Notes: generated by a model not told the origin, from the sequence alone. A stretch of DNA of 64,000 nucleotides from JABDMH01 sp965223215 (GCA_965223215.1 CBDCVZ010000010.1:2294001-2358000); one strand, 5' to 3'. Shown: positions 28,202 through 37,420, counted from the stretch's first letter. Numbers and translations: made by a program.

Positions 28202-30163
28202 ATGGCTATGAATCATACCCATAATGATGACGACCAAGGTAGACAGGCCAGTTGTCGGGAGGAAAAGATGGTTCCACAACCTCGCTATCACTGGGGTATC
28301 CCGCTGGGCTGGACTCCATATCTTCCGGCCATGGCCAGTTTTATCGCTTTATTGGTTTGTCTACTATTAGACAAATGGTTGGAGCTTCCAGTCTTTAATG
28401 GAGGGGTAAAATTATTTGGATATCTCCTAGCTTATCTACCTGTTGCGTTACCGGTGTTACGGCAGGCAAGGGATTCTCTTCACCAAGGAAGGGTGTTTAC
28501 TGAGTTTTTACTGATGAGTGTCGCTACTCTCGGAGCCCTGGCCATTGGGGAGTATCCGGAGGCAATTTCGGTGATGCTTTTTTACACGGTTGGAGAACTC
28601 TTTCAAACTGCTGCGGTCAAAAAGTCTAAGGACAGCATCCGTGCCCTGTTAGATGTACGACCACGAGTGGCGCATGTCTATCGCGATGACGAAATCAAAA
28701 CCGTAGATCCAGAGGGCATCTTGATAGGCGAAATCATTCAAGTCAGAGTAGGCGAAAAAATTCCGCTAGATGGAAAACTACTGAGTGAGAAAGCAAGCCT
28801 AAACACGATGGCATTAACGGGCGAAAGCAAGCCTCAATTCATTAGCAGGTATGAAAAAGTAATGGCTGGATCCATTAATTTAAGGGAGGTTATTGACGTT
28901 AAAGTCGAAAAAATATTTAGTGATGGTTCCATGGCCCGAATTCTGCATTTGGTGCAGGAGGCCACCACCCGAAAAAGTGAGACCGAGCTACTAATTCGCC
29001 GACTGGCGAAAATATATACTCCCATTGTGGTCTATTCAGCGATCGCAATCCTGGTGCTTCCCGCCATCTTTCTCGAAAACTATCAATTCTCAGACTGGCT
29101 CTACCGCGCTCTGATTTTTCTGGTCATTTCTTGTCCGTGTGCCTTAGTCATTTCCATCCCGCTGGGCTATTTCGGTGGTTTGGGTGCAGCCTCTCGTCAG
29201 GGGCTCCTATTCAAAGGTGCAGCGTACTTAGATAAACTGACTGAAATAGATGCCGTAGTACTCGACAAGACAGGGACTCTCACGGAAGGAGTTTTCAAGA
29301 TTCGAGAAATTGAATGCACATCGGATCAATCAGAAGCAGAATTTATGCAATCGGTTATGGCCGTTGCACGCCAATCAAACCACCCCATTGGCAAGGCCAT
29401 TTTGGAGTATGATCAGTCTTACTTGAGTGCCCATGACGTTCAAGAACATCCGGGCATGGGTCTCAGTGGATGGGTGGAAGGACATAATCTGCTCATAGGT
29501 AACGAAAAACTATTGTCGAAATCTAACATTGCGGTACCAGCAGATGAAGCAGGCGTTGACCAGAATCAGGTATTTGTAGCGATAGATGGAAAATTCGCCG
29601 GGAGAATCACCATTTCAGATCAGCTTAAGATTGACGCTGAAGCGAGCATCCGGCAACTCAGAGATGTCGGGATAAAATACTTGGGTTTATTATCAGGTGA
29701 TCAAAATCGAACCACCCAAAAAATTGCCCAACACCTTCAACTAGATTATGCGGCCGGAGATCTTTTGCCAGAAGATAAGTTGGTCGAACTTCAAAACATC
29801 CAAGCCAATGGCAAAATGAAAGTTGCCTTCGTCGGCGATGGAATCAATGATGCTCCAGCATTGGCAGCCAGTGATGTAGGTATTGCAATGGGTGGCCTAG
29901 GCAGCGATGTGGCCATAGAAACAGCCGATGTCATTATTCAGACAGACCAACCCGGAAAAATTGCCACGGGGATCAAGATCGGTCGCGCAACGAAACAGAT
30001 TATTTGGCAAAATATCACTTTGGCCTTGGGCATCAAAGCAGTTGTTTTGGTATTGGGTGCCAACGGAATGGCTACGATGTGGGCAGCCGTTTTTGCCGAC
30101 GTGGGAGTTGCCTTATTGGCCATTTTAAATGCCGTGAGGTTACAACACCGGTCATGGAATTGA
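28202..30163 (+). CDS. Heavy-metal P-type ATPase (P1B; Zn/Cd/Pb type, CPC motif)
   Basis: Inner-membrane pump that exports divalent heavy metals using ATP. The membrane metal site is SCPCALVISIPLG (about 308-320). Phosphorylation occurs at D355 in DKTGTLTEG, the TGES actuator motif is at about 206-209, and GDGINDAPALAASDVGIAMG is the hinge motif. No N-terminal HMA or cysteine-rich metal-binding domain is present; the first 45 residues hold only His and Cys scattered (MNHTHNDDDQ...ASC), which may stand in for it. The CPC plus a late-helix Lys/Asp set is typical of ZntA/CadA-like pumps. Length (653) is normal for a version lacking HMA. Confidence 0.93.
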   Translation: MAMNHTHNDDDQGRQASCREEKMVPQPRYHWGIPLGWTPYLPAMASFIALLVCLLLDKWLELPVFNGGVKLFGYLLAYLPVALPVLRQARDSLHQGRVFTEFLLMSVATLGALAIGEYPEAISVMLFYTVGELFQTAAVKKSKDSIRALLDVRPRVAHVYRDDEIKTVDPEGILIGEIIQVRVGEKIPLDGKLLSEKASLNTMALTGESKPQFISRYEKVMAGSINLREVIDVKVEKIFSDGSMARILHLVQEATTRKSETELLIRRLAKIYTPIVVYSAIAILVLPAIFLENYQFSDWLYRALIFLVISCPCALVISIPLGYFGGLGAASRQGLLFKGAAYLDKLTEIDAVVLDKTGTLTEGVFKIREIECTSDQSEAEFMQSVMAVARQSNHPIGKAILEYDQSYLSAHDVQEHPGMGLSGWVEGHNLLIGNEKLLSKSNIAVPADEAGVDQNQVFVAIDGKFAGRITISDQLKIDAEASIRQLRDVGIKYLGLLSGDQNRTTQKIAQHLQLDYAAGDLLPEDKLVELQNIQANGKMKVAFVGDGINDAPALAASDVGIAMGGLGSDVAIETADVIIQTDQPGKIATGIKIGRATKQIIWQNITLALGIKAVVLVLGANGMATMWAAVFADVGVALLAILNAVRLQHRSWN

Positions 30164-30328
30164 AGCATTTCGTACTCTTTTACGAATCAAACACGTCTGC
30201 AACCAGATTATTTAAGATATTTAACCGAGAACGAAAAGGTTGGAACAATGTGTTTTCAAATAAATTGAACGGATCTGACTGATGGGGTAGAATAATAAAA
30301 TTACCTCAGCAATAAACTTAAGGCACGC

Positions 30329-31018
30329 CTAATCTAGTGTCTTAATCCGAATGTTTTTCCACAGAATTCGCTTACCCTCCTGTTCTTTATTCTTAATGCT
30401 GTGAAGCTGCAAGGCGATAAAGCCTGAGGATGCCATCTCATCATAGGTATCTACTGCTGCAATGTTATTGATCCATGTTTGAAAGTGATTCCCATCGGCT
30501 ACGATGCGAAAATGGTTCCAGTCATTGTGCTTAAATGCTTTGCGGGCCTTGTCATTGTCTGTGAGCGGTACCAGCCAGCCGCGACCTCCTTCTTCATAAA
30601 ATCCCCCTGACCAGGCGCGTTCCGAAGGGTCGATCTCAATTTGATAGCCGTTCACCCTACCAGCTTCCCAGGTCCGTTCACTGGCCTCCAATTTTCCATT
30701 CAAATAAGGTGTGGTTGTTTCCTCCTCATACACTCCGCTTCTAATCTGGACACCGGTATTAATCCCATCTGGAACCTTGAATTCCAGCTTAAGCTCAAAG
30801 TCCCCATAGGTTTCGGTTGTGGCAAGGAACGTGTTGGGTAAGCCCAGCTTTGTTTCCGCTACCAACATTCCATCCTCCACATAAAAATTACTGGCTGCTG
30901 CACCCTTTACTTCCCATCCCTCTAGATTTTCACCATTAAATAGACTAACCCAATCTTGTAATTCAATCGCGAACAGCGAGCCTGCCACGGATATCCATAA
31001 AACTATTACATACTTCAT
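30329..31018 (-). CDS. DUF1080 (3-keto-disaccharide hydrolase-like) protein, copy 2
   Basis: ATG 31018 gives a signal peptide (MKYVIVLWISVAGSLFAIEL); a longer frame to 31096 only extends into the repeat array. The DUF1080 domain shows WVSLFNGENLEGWEV, FELKLEFKVPDGINTGVQI and a late NHFRIVADGNHFQTWINN. The GGFYEEGGRGWLVPL block matches the usual active-site region. Periplasmic; expected to hydrolyse or isomerise 3-keto-sugars. It is the first gene after the second repeat array on the minus strand, so it is probably transcribed from a promoter located at the array edge. Confidence 0.88.
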   Translation of the reverse strand: MKYVIVLWISVAGSLFAIELQDWVSLFNGENLEGWEVKGAAASNFYVEDGMLVAETKLGLPNTFLATTETYGDFELKLEFKVPDGINTGVQIRSGVYEEETTTPYLNGKLEASERTWEAGRVNGYQIEIDPSERAWSGGFYEEGGRGWLVPLTDNDKARKAFKHNDWNHFRIVADGNHFQTWINNIAAVDTYDEMASSGFIALQLHSIKNKEQEGKRILWKNIRIKTLD

Positions 31019-31039
31019 GGTCGCATTTTTTAAAGAGGA

Positions 31040-32345
31040 AAGATAATCAAAATGAACCACCAGACTAGGACCAAAAAACCAAGATACAATGACCAAGATA
31101 AGGGGGCAACGGCCTCAGACCAGAGCTACGTCAAGACTTCATTGTGCAGGCAAGAGACAAAGACCAAAAAACCAAGATACAAAGACCAAGATACAAGAGC
31201 GACCGAAGGCTCAAAAACAATACGCAAAAAAACAGAATACCAGGTGTAAAATTAAAGCCCAAAACCAACTTTCGGCAAGATTCCCATAGAGGGCGGACAC
31301 CCCGGTTTAATTGGAGCGTCAGCGGAAATTCAACAGGGGCGGGCGTCGAGCGCGAGCCTAACAAAAAACCTGTTTACCAAAGACCAAGATACAAGACAGA
31401 CAGATGGCCAATTAACGCCTGCTGCAAGACTCTAACGCGGGTGGACACCCCGGTTTAATTGAAGCGACAGTGGAAATTCAACAGGGGCAAGGGGGCAAGC
31501 GCGAGCCTAGTCAAAAATTCCAAAAACCAAGATACAAGGAGGCCCAAAGACCAAGATACAATGACCAAGATAAGGGGGCAACGGCCTCAGACCAGAGCTA
31601 CGTCAAGACTTCATTGTGCAGGCAAGAGACAAAGACCAAAAAACCAAGATACAAAGACCAAGATACAAGTACGACCGAAGGCTCAAAAACAATATGCAAA
31701 AAACAGAATACCCAGGCGTAAAATTAAAGCCCAAAACCAACTTTCGGCAAGATTCCCATAGAGGGCGGACACCCCGGTTTAATTGGAGCGTCAGCGGAAA
31801 TTCAACAGGGGCACGGGGCAAGCGTGAGCCTAACCAAAAATTCCAAGAACCAAGATAAAAGGAGGCCCAAAGACCAAGATACAAAGACCATGATACAAGT
31901 GGGCAACGGCCTCAGACCAGAGCTACGTCAAGACTTCATTGTGCAGGCAAGAGACAAAGACCAAAAAACCAAGATACAAAGACCAAGATACAAGTGCGAG
32001 AGAAGGCTAAAAGACAATACACAAAAAACAGAATACCAGACGTAAAATTAAAGCCCAAAACCAACTTTCGGCAAGATCCCCGTAGCGGGCGGACACCCCG
32101 GTTTAATTAGAGCGACAGCGGAAATCCAACAGGGGCAAGGGGGCAAGCGCGAGCCTAGTCAAAAATTCCAAAAACCAAGATACAAAGACCAAGATACAAG
32201 GGGATTATGCACCTAAACCACATCTTCGCCAAGACAGCGCTACAGAGATAAAAACCAAATTCCAATGACCAAAATACAGGGGACCAAAAGTTAAAGACCA
32301 AGCAATCTTCGAAACTTGGATCACTAAGCCCGCAGGGATTGGTGA
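31040..32345. repeat. Higher-order repeat array 2, inverted relative to array 1
   Basis: This is the same family as the 1.6-3.0 kb array but on the other strand: CCAAGATACAA words, the block ACACCCCGGTTTAATTGGAG, and AACCAACTTTCGGCAAGAT all are reverse complements of array 1 words. GACCAGAGCTACGTCAAGAC recurs at 31118, 31590 and 31915. In place of the GACGAAGATG landmark of array 1 most units carry GTCAAGACTTCATTGTGCAG, whereas the last unit (near 32220) returns to a form closer to array 1 (CATCTTCGCCAAGACAGCGC). Frames such as KTKKPRYKDQD across it are artefacts. Confidence 0.9.
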
Positions 32346-32361
32346 GCCTGTCGTCTTATTT

Positions 32362-32640
32362 GATCCAGATTTCACCTCATCATTCAATATTCGACATTCA
32401 GGATTCAGTATTTTGGTAAAATATCGAATATCGAACAAGGAATGTCGAATGTCGAAGGCCACATGGTGATCCAGATTTCACCTCAATCATTCAATATTCG
32501 ACATTCATGATTCAGTATTTTGGTAAAATATCGAATATCGAACAAGGAATGTCGAATGTCGAAGACCACATGGTAATCAGATTTCACCTCATCATTCAAC
32601 ATTCGACATTCATGATTCAGTATTTACCTTTTTTCAGTTT
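32362..32640. repeat. Tandem repeat of about 107 bases with inverted-repeat arms, 2.5 copies
   Basis: Copies begin at 32362, 32468 and 32575. Each carries TTCAATATTCGACATTCA and, about 50 bases later, GAACAAGGAATGTCGAATGT, so TTCGACATTC and GAATGTCGAA can pair within a copy. The third copy lacks the second arm. The repeat sits between array 2 and a run of ACTGCC words. Confidence 0.85.
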
Positions 32641-32654
32641 GCAGTCTTTCAGTC

Positions 32655-32753
32655 CGACTACCCACTGCCGACTGCCAGACTGCCAACTGCCCGCTGCCAA
32701 CTGAAAGACTGCCGACTGCTTGTCTGCCGAAGCCTTGGCGAAGGCATGGCCGA
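32655..32753. repeat. ACTGCC-rich stretch and dispersed palindromic element next to the FAD gene
   Basis: A run of CACTGCC/GACTGCC/AACTGCC words (about 32660-32720) is followed by TGTCTGCCGAAGCCTTGGCG and AAGGCATGGCC (32721-32750). Read on the minus strand the latter would encode HAFAKASADKQ, which I recognise as a dispersed repeat of Bacteroidota genomes. It ends a few bases from the stop codon of the FAD oxidoreductase. A matching GGCAGTGGGCAGTGGGC stretch begins array 1. Confidence 0.65.
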
Positions 32754-34469
32754 CTATCTGCCCGTATACCATTCCGTTTCGATACCCTGCTTGCTGATCC
32801 ACCTTTGAAAATCGGTCAAAGCCTTTTCGTCATCGCGAATGGCAACAGGCGGAACCTTTTTTTGCAATGCTCGACTCACCAGCAAACCTGCGGCCTCACC
32901 AATACTCCACTCCACGGGATGCAATCGGTAACAACCGTTGGTGATATGGGTAGTGCCAATGTTTTTGTTGGCTGGAATTAAATTCTGCATTCTCACCGGT
33001 AGAAGTGCACCCAGCGGAATTTGAAAGGGCAGGGAAGCAAAGTCAATATAATTATTGCCACCCGTACTGGGATGTAAATCAATATGATAATATCCGATGC
33101 CTACACTATCAAAGAAGTGAGCGGATTTTTTTCCAGCAGATGGACCTGCCAGCAACAATCTCTGTTCCGCACCCACATGTTCCTCCAGCACCGTAAATTG
33201 AGCTTTGATGCGCCGAGACTCGCGGACGTAAGGATACTTGGCCATACCATTTTCCGTTCCCATCACATCTTTTCGCAGACGGATTCCCGGCCATCCCTGT
33301 CCCCCATCAGGTCGTGGGGCTTCGGTTTGCAACCAATAAAGCAGCGAGAGATTCAATTGCTCTGCATCGGCCAGGTGCTGTCTAAATACCGTCTCGCTGA
33401 CATCAATTAAGTTGCCAGAGAAAAAATCATTTTGTGGCCAATTAATCGCCGTAATATCACCCGGATAAAAACCCGCTCGAAAATTATTTCGATTAATAAT
33501 CCTTCGGTAATTCCACAGATTTAGCCTGTTGCCTGTCGGGAGTCCTTCCGGATGGAAACCCAACATTTTAGGCTCAAGTGTCTTGGGATTTGAGTAGTCT
33601 AAATCAATTAATTTTCCTGCCCAAGGTGGATCCATCGTGGGTCGATACGTAGACCACCGATCATAATCTCCTGGGCGATCAATGATGTGATTCTCACCTG
33701 GAATATAATCCAAAGCAAAACACAATGTAAAGGCCTGGTGATTTTTTGGATCGGCAATTTCGCCCGCATGCAATTCATTGGTCTCAGATTTAGCTTCTGA
33801 ACCTGTCACATATTCTGTGCCGGTTAATGGCAAAACATCACCGAGCTCAGTGGCATCAATGAAATAATTTGCCTCAATGATGAGTCGATGTTCATCTACC
33901 AAATTCTTAACCTCGAGGGCCATGACCTCATCACCCCGGACCTCTGCATCCACAATCCGGTGTTGCAACTTGATTTGCAATTGCCCGCTACTTACATAAG
34001 GTGCGAGCATGTTCTGCAATACCGCCACCGAAACCCTTGGCTCATGACACAGACGCGAGACAGCGCCATCTCCCGGATTCAAATTGAGCTTGGTATAGGC
34101 AGCCAGCGTCAGTGGATAATGCGCACGATAGTAGTCACGTACTTGATTGCGATAAGATCGATAAGACTTGGGAGCTCCGTGGGTTTCGATCCACCGGTGT
34201 TCATCCGGTGGCACACCCTGTTGAGACACTTGCCCACCGAGCCAATCTGTTTCTTCAGTTAATATTACGGTGTGTCCATTGCGACAGGCTGCTAAAGCTG
34301 CAGCACAACCACCCAAGCCACCTCCGATGATTGCAATTTCTGCGAATTCTTCACGTGCTAGATCCTGAGATGAAGAGAGTCTTTTTGCTCCTACTCGGGT
34401 TGGTGCAACGCCCAGAGTAGCTCCGATCAGTCCATAATTAATTCTTTCGAGAAACTTTCTTCGTCGCAT
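32754..34469 (-). CDS. Exported FAD-dependent oxidoreductase
   Basis: The 571-residue protein has an N-terminal RRRKF-type segment with a hydrophobic stretch (MRRRKFLERINYGLIGATLG), i.e. a Tat-like export signal. The FAD_oxidored domain has the dinucleotide fold GGGLGGCAAALAACRNGHTV (49-68) with E72/E73, WLGGQVSQQG (76-85), and conserved DATELGDVLPLTGTEY in the middle. A later block, TTHITNGCYRLHPVEWSIGE, resembles the FAD-contact segment. Family members are found with glycan genes in Bacteroidota and Planctomycetes; the substrate is unknown, perhaps a sugar or a xanthan-like residue. Stop codon abuts a dispersed repeat. Confidence 0.85.
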   Translation of the reverse strand: MRRRKFLERINYGLIGATLGVAPTRVGAKRLSSSQDLAREEFAEIAIIGGGLGGCAAALAACRNGHTVILTEETDWLGGQVSQQGVPPDEHRWIETHGAPKSYRSYRNQVRDYYRAHYPLTLAAYTKLNLNPGDGAVSRLCHEPRVSVAVLQNMLAPYVSSGQLQIKLQHRIVDAEVRGDEVMALEVKNLVDEHRLIIEANYFIDATELGDVLPLTGTEYVTGSEAKSETNELHAGEIADPKNHQAFTLCFALDYIPGENHIIDRPGDYDRWSTYRPTMDPPWAGKLIDLDYSNPKTLEPKMLGFHPEGLPTGNRLNLWNYRRIINRNNFRAGFYPGDITAINWPQNDFFSGNLIDVSETVFRQHLADAEQLNLSLLYWLQTEAPRPDGGQGWPGIRLRKDVMGTENGMAKYPYVRESRRIKAQFTVLEEHVGAEQRLLLAGPSAGKKSAHFFDSVGIGYYHIDLHPSTGGNNYIDFASLPFQIPLGALLPVRMQNLIPANKNIGTTHITNGCYRLHPVEWSIGEAAGLLVSRALQKKVPPVAIRDDEKALTDFQRWISKQGIETEWYTGR

Positions 34470-34527
34470 TTTTCAAGGGGACCTTTTGTTTGACCGGATG
34501 ATCCATGGTCTCCAATAGACCACTACT

Positions 34528-35136
34528 TTATTTAATGGGCGTGAGAACAAGGTTCTTCCACCGCACCTTTATTCCACCGCCATCGTGAATCTGCAGGGCG
34601 ATCGCACCTTTACCGGCACCAATTTTTTCATCCTCGATTTGTACCATCTCAACTCCATTTAACCAGGTGGTTATCTTTGGTCCATCTGCTCTAATTTTCA
34701 TTGTGTTCCACTCTCCCATTTTTAAGGCGCTATCCTTTTCTGGATCTGGTTGGATCAACCAGCCACGGCCATAGGACTCATAAATCCCTCCGGAATTACT
34801 TCCAGGTGGTGCGACCTCAACTTGCCAACCACTAATTTTAGTGCCGTCTAATGTGGAACGAAAAAAGATACCACTATTGCCATTGGCCTCCTGCTTAAAG
34901 TCAACAGTCAGCTCAAAATCATCATAATATTCCGTCGTGCTTAGATAACCATATTCCCCTTTTGGTCCACTTTCACAGACAATATTTCCATCTTCGACAT
35001 ACCATTTTTCAGACCCGTGATTAATCCAGCCATCGAGGTTCTCACCATTAAACAATTCGATCTGCTGACTGAATCCATCCAGATGCGATGCCATGAAAGC
35101 AACCATAAGCCAACAATAAATGCTCCTATATTTCAT
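34528..35136 (-). CDS. DUF1080 (3-keto-disaccharide hydrolase-like) protein, copy 3
   Basis: The 202-residue protein has a signal peptide ending DGFSQ (about 24) and consists almost only of the DUF1080 domain: IELFNGENLDGWI, FELTVDFKQEANGNSGIFFR, GGIYESYGRGWLIQPDPEKD, and ITTWLNGVEMVQIED. It is the most complete and canonical of the four copies. It lies 58 bases upstream of the FAD oxidoreductase on the same strand, so the two are probably cotranscribed. That pairing suggests the oxidoreductase makes a keto-sugar that this protein cleaves, which is inference. Confidence 0.9.
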   Translation of the reverse strand: MKYRSIYCWLMVAFMASHLDGFSQQIELFNGENLDGWINHGSEKWYVEDGNIVCESGPKGEYGYLSTTEYYDDFELTVDFKQEANGNSGIFFRSTLDGTKISGWQVEVAPPGSNSGGIYESYGRGWLIQPDPEKDSALKMGEWNTMKIRADGPKITTWLNGVEMVQIEDEKIGAGKGAIALQIHDGGGIKVRWKNLVLTPIK

Positions 35137-35281
35137 TTGAGATTTTATTTTATTTTAAATTTATTCACCTACCGCTCTCCTAAGGTAAAAATCAAATATT
35201 CAATCTGCAAAAGATAGTGCCATTGCCCTCCGATGCGGATGGTGAAGCAAATTTCTCTGTTAATCCGATTGCGCAGCTGAG

Positions 35282-36571
35282 TTAGAAAACACGATTGACA
35301 CCTTTTAATAAGGGATTGGCCTTGCTTTCTTTAAATTTTGCCTTCTTGTTATCCCAATGCAGTTTTTCATTCGGGAACCTTCCTGCCAGTACACCAAGTA
35401 AGATGGCTTCCGTCAAGCGGGCAGCGTATGAAAATGGTGCACTGCAGACGGCATTGCCGAGACATGCATCTACAAATTGATGATAATGATTGATTTCATC
35501 GAGTTCAGGCCATTTGACGTTTTCATAATTGCCGCCCACAATTAGTTTCGGCATGTCCCAATGTGGCAGAAGTAAATTGCCCTTTTCCCCTACAAACATC
35601 GAACCCTGCTCTGGCAATTCGTCTTGATTGGGCAGTTTCAGGTCGGGGTGTGGCTCAGGAGCACCCACTCCATCAGACCAAATCCACTCGAGTTTTTCAG
35701 TGGTAAACTTTGTACCTGGAAACTGGTAAGTAACTTTGTTGTGCTCCGGATGCGCAAAATTGTTGGGTTGCCTGCATTCATTTGTAATGGTCTTGGGTAC
35801 ATCTAATTCTAGTGCAGCATAGGGTGTGTCAAAGATATGCACGCCCATGTCTCCCAGTGTACCGCAGCCATAATCAAGTATTTTTCGCCACATGGCTGGG
35901 TGAAAAATCTTCTCCTGGTAAGGTCTTTCACGAGCCGTACCTAACCACAAATTCCAAGCTAGATTGGGTGGTACTGGATCTGTCTTTTCGGGTATGACAC
36001 CATCAAATCCCCAATTTTTTGGAGACCAGGCATGGACCGTTTTCACCTTGCCAATGAGTCCTGATTGGATGAGGATGACAGCCGTACGGTATGCTTTATG
36101 TGAATGAATTTGGATGCCCATTTGGGTTACTAGTCGATCTTGACTAGCCCGCTTTCGCATGGCCCGGGCCTCACCAACGTACCGGGTCAATGGTTTTTGA
36201 CAATACACTGGTTTACCCATCTGCATCGCCAACAGAGATGCGGGAGCGTGTGTATGATCGGGAGTGGACACAACGACCGCGTCAATTTCATTTCCGAGCT
36301 GATCAAACATTCTACGATAATCTTGAAAAGTAGCAGCTTCGGAATGTTCCCTATGTGCCTCTGCGAGGTTATCGCTGTCCACATCACAAAGAGCCCGAAC
36401 GGTGACCGACGCATGTGAGGAAATTGACCTCAGATCTGAACCGCCCATTCCTCCAACACCTATGTGAGCGGTGCGCAGGGTATTTCGTTTTATGTTGCTC
36501 CAGATTGGAGATGGGATAAAGCCGATCGAAGAGAGGACTGCCGCTTGTTTTAGAAAAGTTCGCTTATTCAT
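35282..36571 (-). CDS. Exported Gfo/Idh/MocA-family oxidoreductase
   Basis: The N-terminal export signal has the Tat-like pattern MNKRTFLKQAAVLSSIGF. The Rossmann domain uses GVGGMGG (38-44) and D63 of CDVD; catalytic-site K126 lies in CQKPLT (the usual EKP is CQKP here). A late GDMGVHIFD holds the conserved histidine. The 429-residue length is typical of the exported group in Bacteroidota and Planctomycetes, which carry a C-terminal extension. Known members oxidise sugars at C3 or transfer hydride within a bound sugar. It lies between DUF1080 copies 3 and 4 on the same strand, which fits a 3-keto-sugar route. Confidence 0.92.
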   Translation of the reverse strand: MNKRTFLKQAAVLSSIGFIPSPIWSNIKRNTLRTAHIGVGGMGGSDLRSISSHASVTVRALCDVDSDNLAEAHREHSEAATFQDYRRMFDQLGNEIDAVVVSTPDHTHAPASLLAMQMGKPVYCQKPLTRYVGEARAMRKRASQDRLVTQMGIQIHSHKAYRTAVILIQSGLIGKVKTVHAWSPKNWGFDGVIPEKTDPVPPNLAWNLWLGTARERPYQEKIFHPAMWRKILDYGCGTLGDMGVHIFDTPYAALELDVPKTITNECRQPNNFAHPEHNKVTYQFPGTKFTTEKLEWIWSDGVGAPEPHPDLKLPNQDELPEQGSMFVGEKGNLLLPHWDMPKLIVGGNYENVKWPELDEINHYHQFVDACLGNAVCSAPFSYAARLTEAILLGVLAGRFPNEKLHWDNKKAKFKESKANPLLKGVNRVF

Positions 36572-36625
36572 ATGAGATTTTCTAGTTTCTTACTGGTCCC
36601 AGCGTTTTACTTCAAGAACCGATTG

Positions 36626-37420
36626 TTAAAGCTCCCTGATCCAGATGTTTCGAAAACTTAATGGCTCACTAGGGTCGCCATGATCCTGTAGTCGAATGGG
36701 CCCCTTGCCATGAGCTTGATAGCGAGGAAGCCCCGTATTTGGGGTGTGCCCAGTAATTTGGGTATGGTTTTGAACGACAATACCATTGTGAATCACCGTA
36801 ACATGGGCTGGGTAAAACAGATCTCCGTTTGCTTTGAATCTTGGGGCCACATAGATGATATCGAAGACATTCCATTCACCGGGAGCTCGCATGGCATTTT
36901 TCAGGGGTGGGGTCTGCTTATAAATACTGGCCGCTTGACCATTTTTGTAGGTGCGATTCTGGTAGCTGTCCAGTACCTGCACTTCATAGATGTTTTGCAG
37001 GAAGATTCCACTATTTCCGCGAGCTTGGCCTTCACCCGATATCACTTGTGGCACTTTCCACTCTATGTGTAACTGAAAATCTTCAAAAGCCTGCTTCGTA
37101 AAAATGTCTCCTGTTCCTTTGTTTACAGTAAAAACACCATTTTCTACCAGCCATTGTGCGGGTTTGCCATCTCGGTGCTCCCATGCCGATAAGTCCTTCC
37201 CATCAAAAAGCTTAATGGCATCCGAAGGAGCCATCGTTCCACCGTTCTCACCTGGTTCACCGGGTGTTACTATGGGAACTTCCGGCTCCCAAATTTCAGT
37301 CATCGCAGACTTCATCTTCATCGGTTTGGGAATTTCCTGAGCACAAGTTGAAGTTGAAATACCCAATCCAACCAGTGATACAAATACCACCCTGGGCAAG
37401 TAGATTCTTAATTTTTTCAT
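36626..37420 (-). CDS. DUF1080 (3-keto-disaccharide hydrolase-like) protein, copy 4
   Basis: ATG 37420 gives MKKLRIYLPRVVFVSLVGLG and a signal peptide ending STCAQ; upstream in-frame ATGs (37435, 37486) are less likely. About 45 residues of Pro/Met-rich linker precede the DUF1080 domain (IKLFDGKDLSAWE, FQLHIEWKVPQVI, RGNSGIFLQNIYEVQVLDSY, FRNIWIREL). The EVQVLDSY block is typical of the longer branch of the family. The Gfo/Idh/MocA gene starts 54 bases downstream on the same strand, so these two may form an operon, possibly continuing to copy 3. Confidence 0.88.
   Translation of the reverse strand: MKKLRIYLPRVVFVSLVGLGISTSTCAQEIPKPMKMKSAMTEIWEPEVPIVTPGEPGENGGTMAPSDAIKLFDGKDLSAWEHRDGKPAQWLVENGVFTVNKGTGDIFTKQAFEDFQLHIEWKVPQVISGEGQARGNSGIFLQNIYEVQVLDSYQNRTYKNGQAASIYKQTPPLKNAMRAPGEWNVFDIIYVAPRFKANGDLFYPAHVTVIHNGIVVQNHTQITGHTPNTGLPRYQAHGKGPIRLQDHGDPSEPLSFRNIWIREL

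Noticed and set aside
30329..31096. Longer start (31096) for DUF1080 copy 2
   Set aside because: The extra 26 residues come from the repeat array side and lack signal-peptide character; ATG 31018 starts a good signal peptide.
31052..32045. Several open frames encoding KTKKPRYKDQD-type peptides in array 2
   Set aside because: They are in three frames and both strands of the same repeat, with no signal or domain; repeat artefacts.
1625..32640. CRISPR arrays
   Set aside because: The repeats are hundreds of bases long, irregularly spaced and lack short direct repeats with unique spacers; no cas genes are present.
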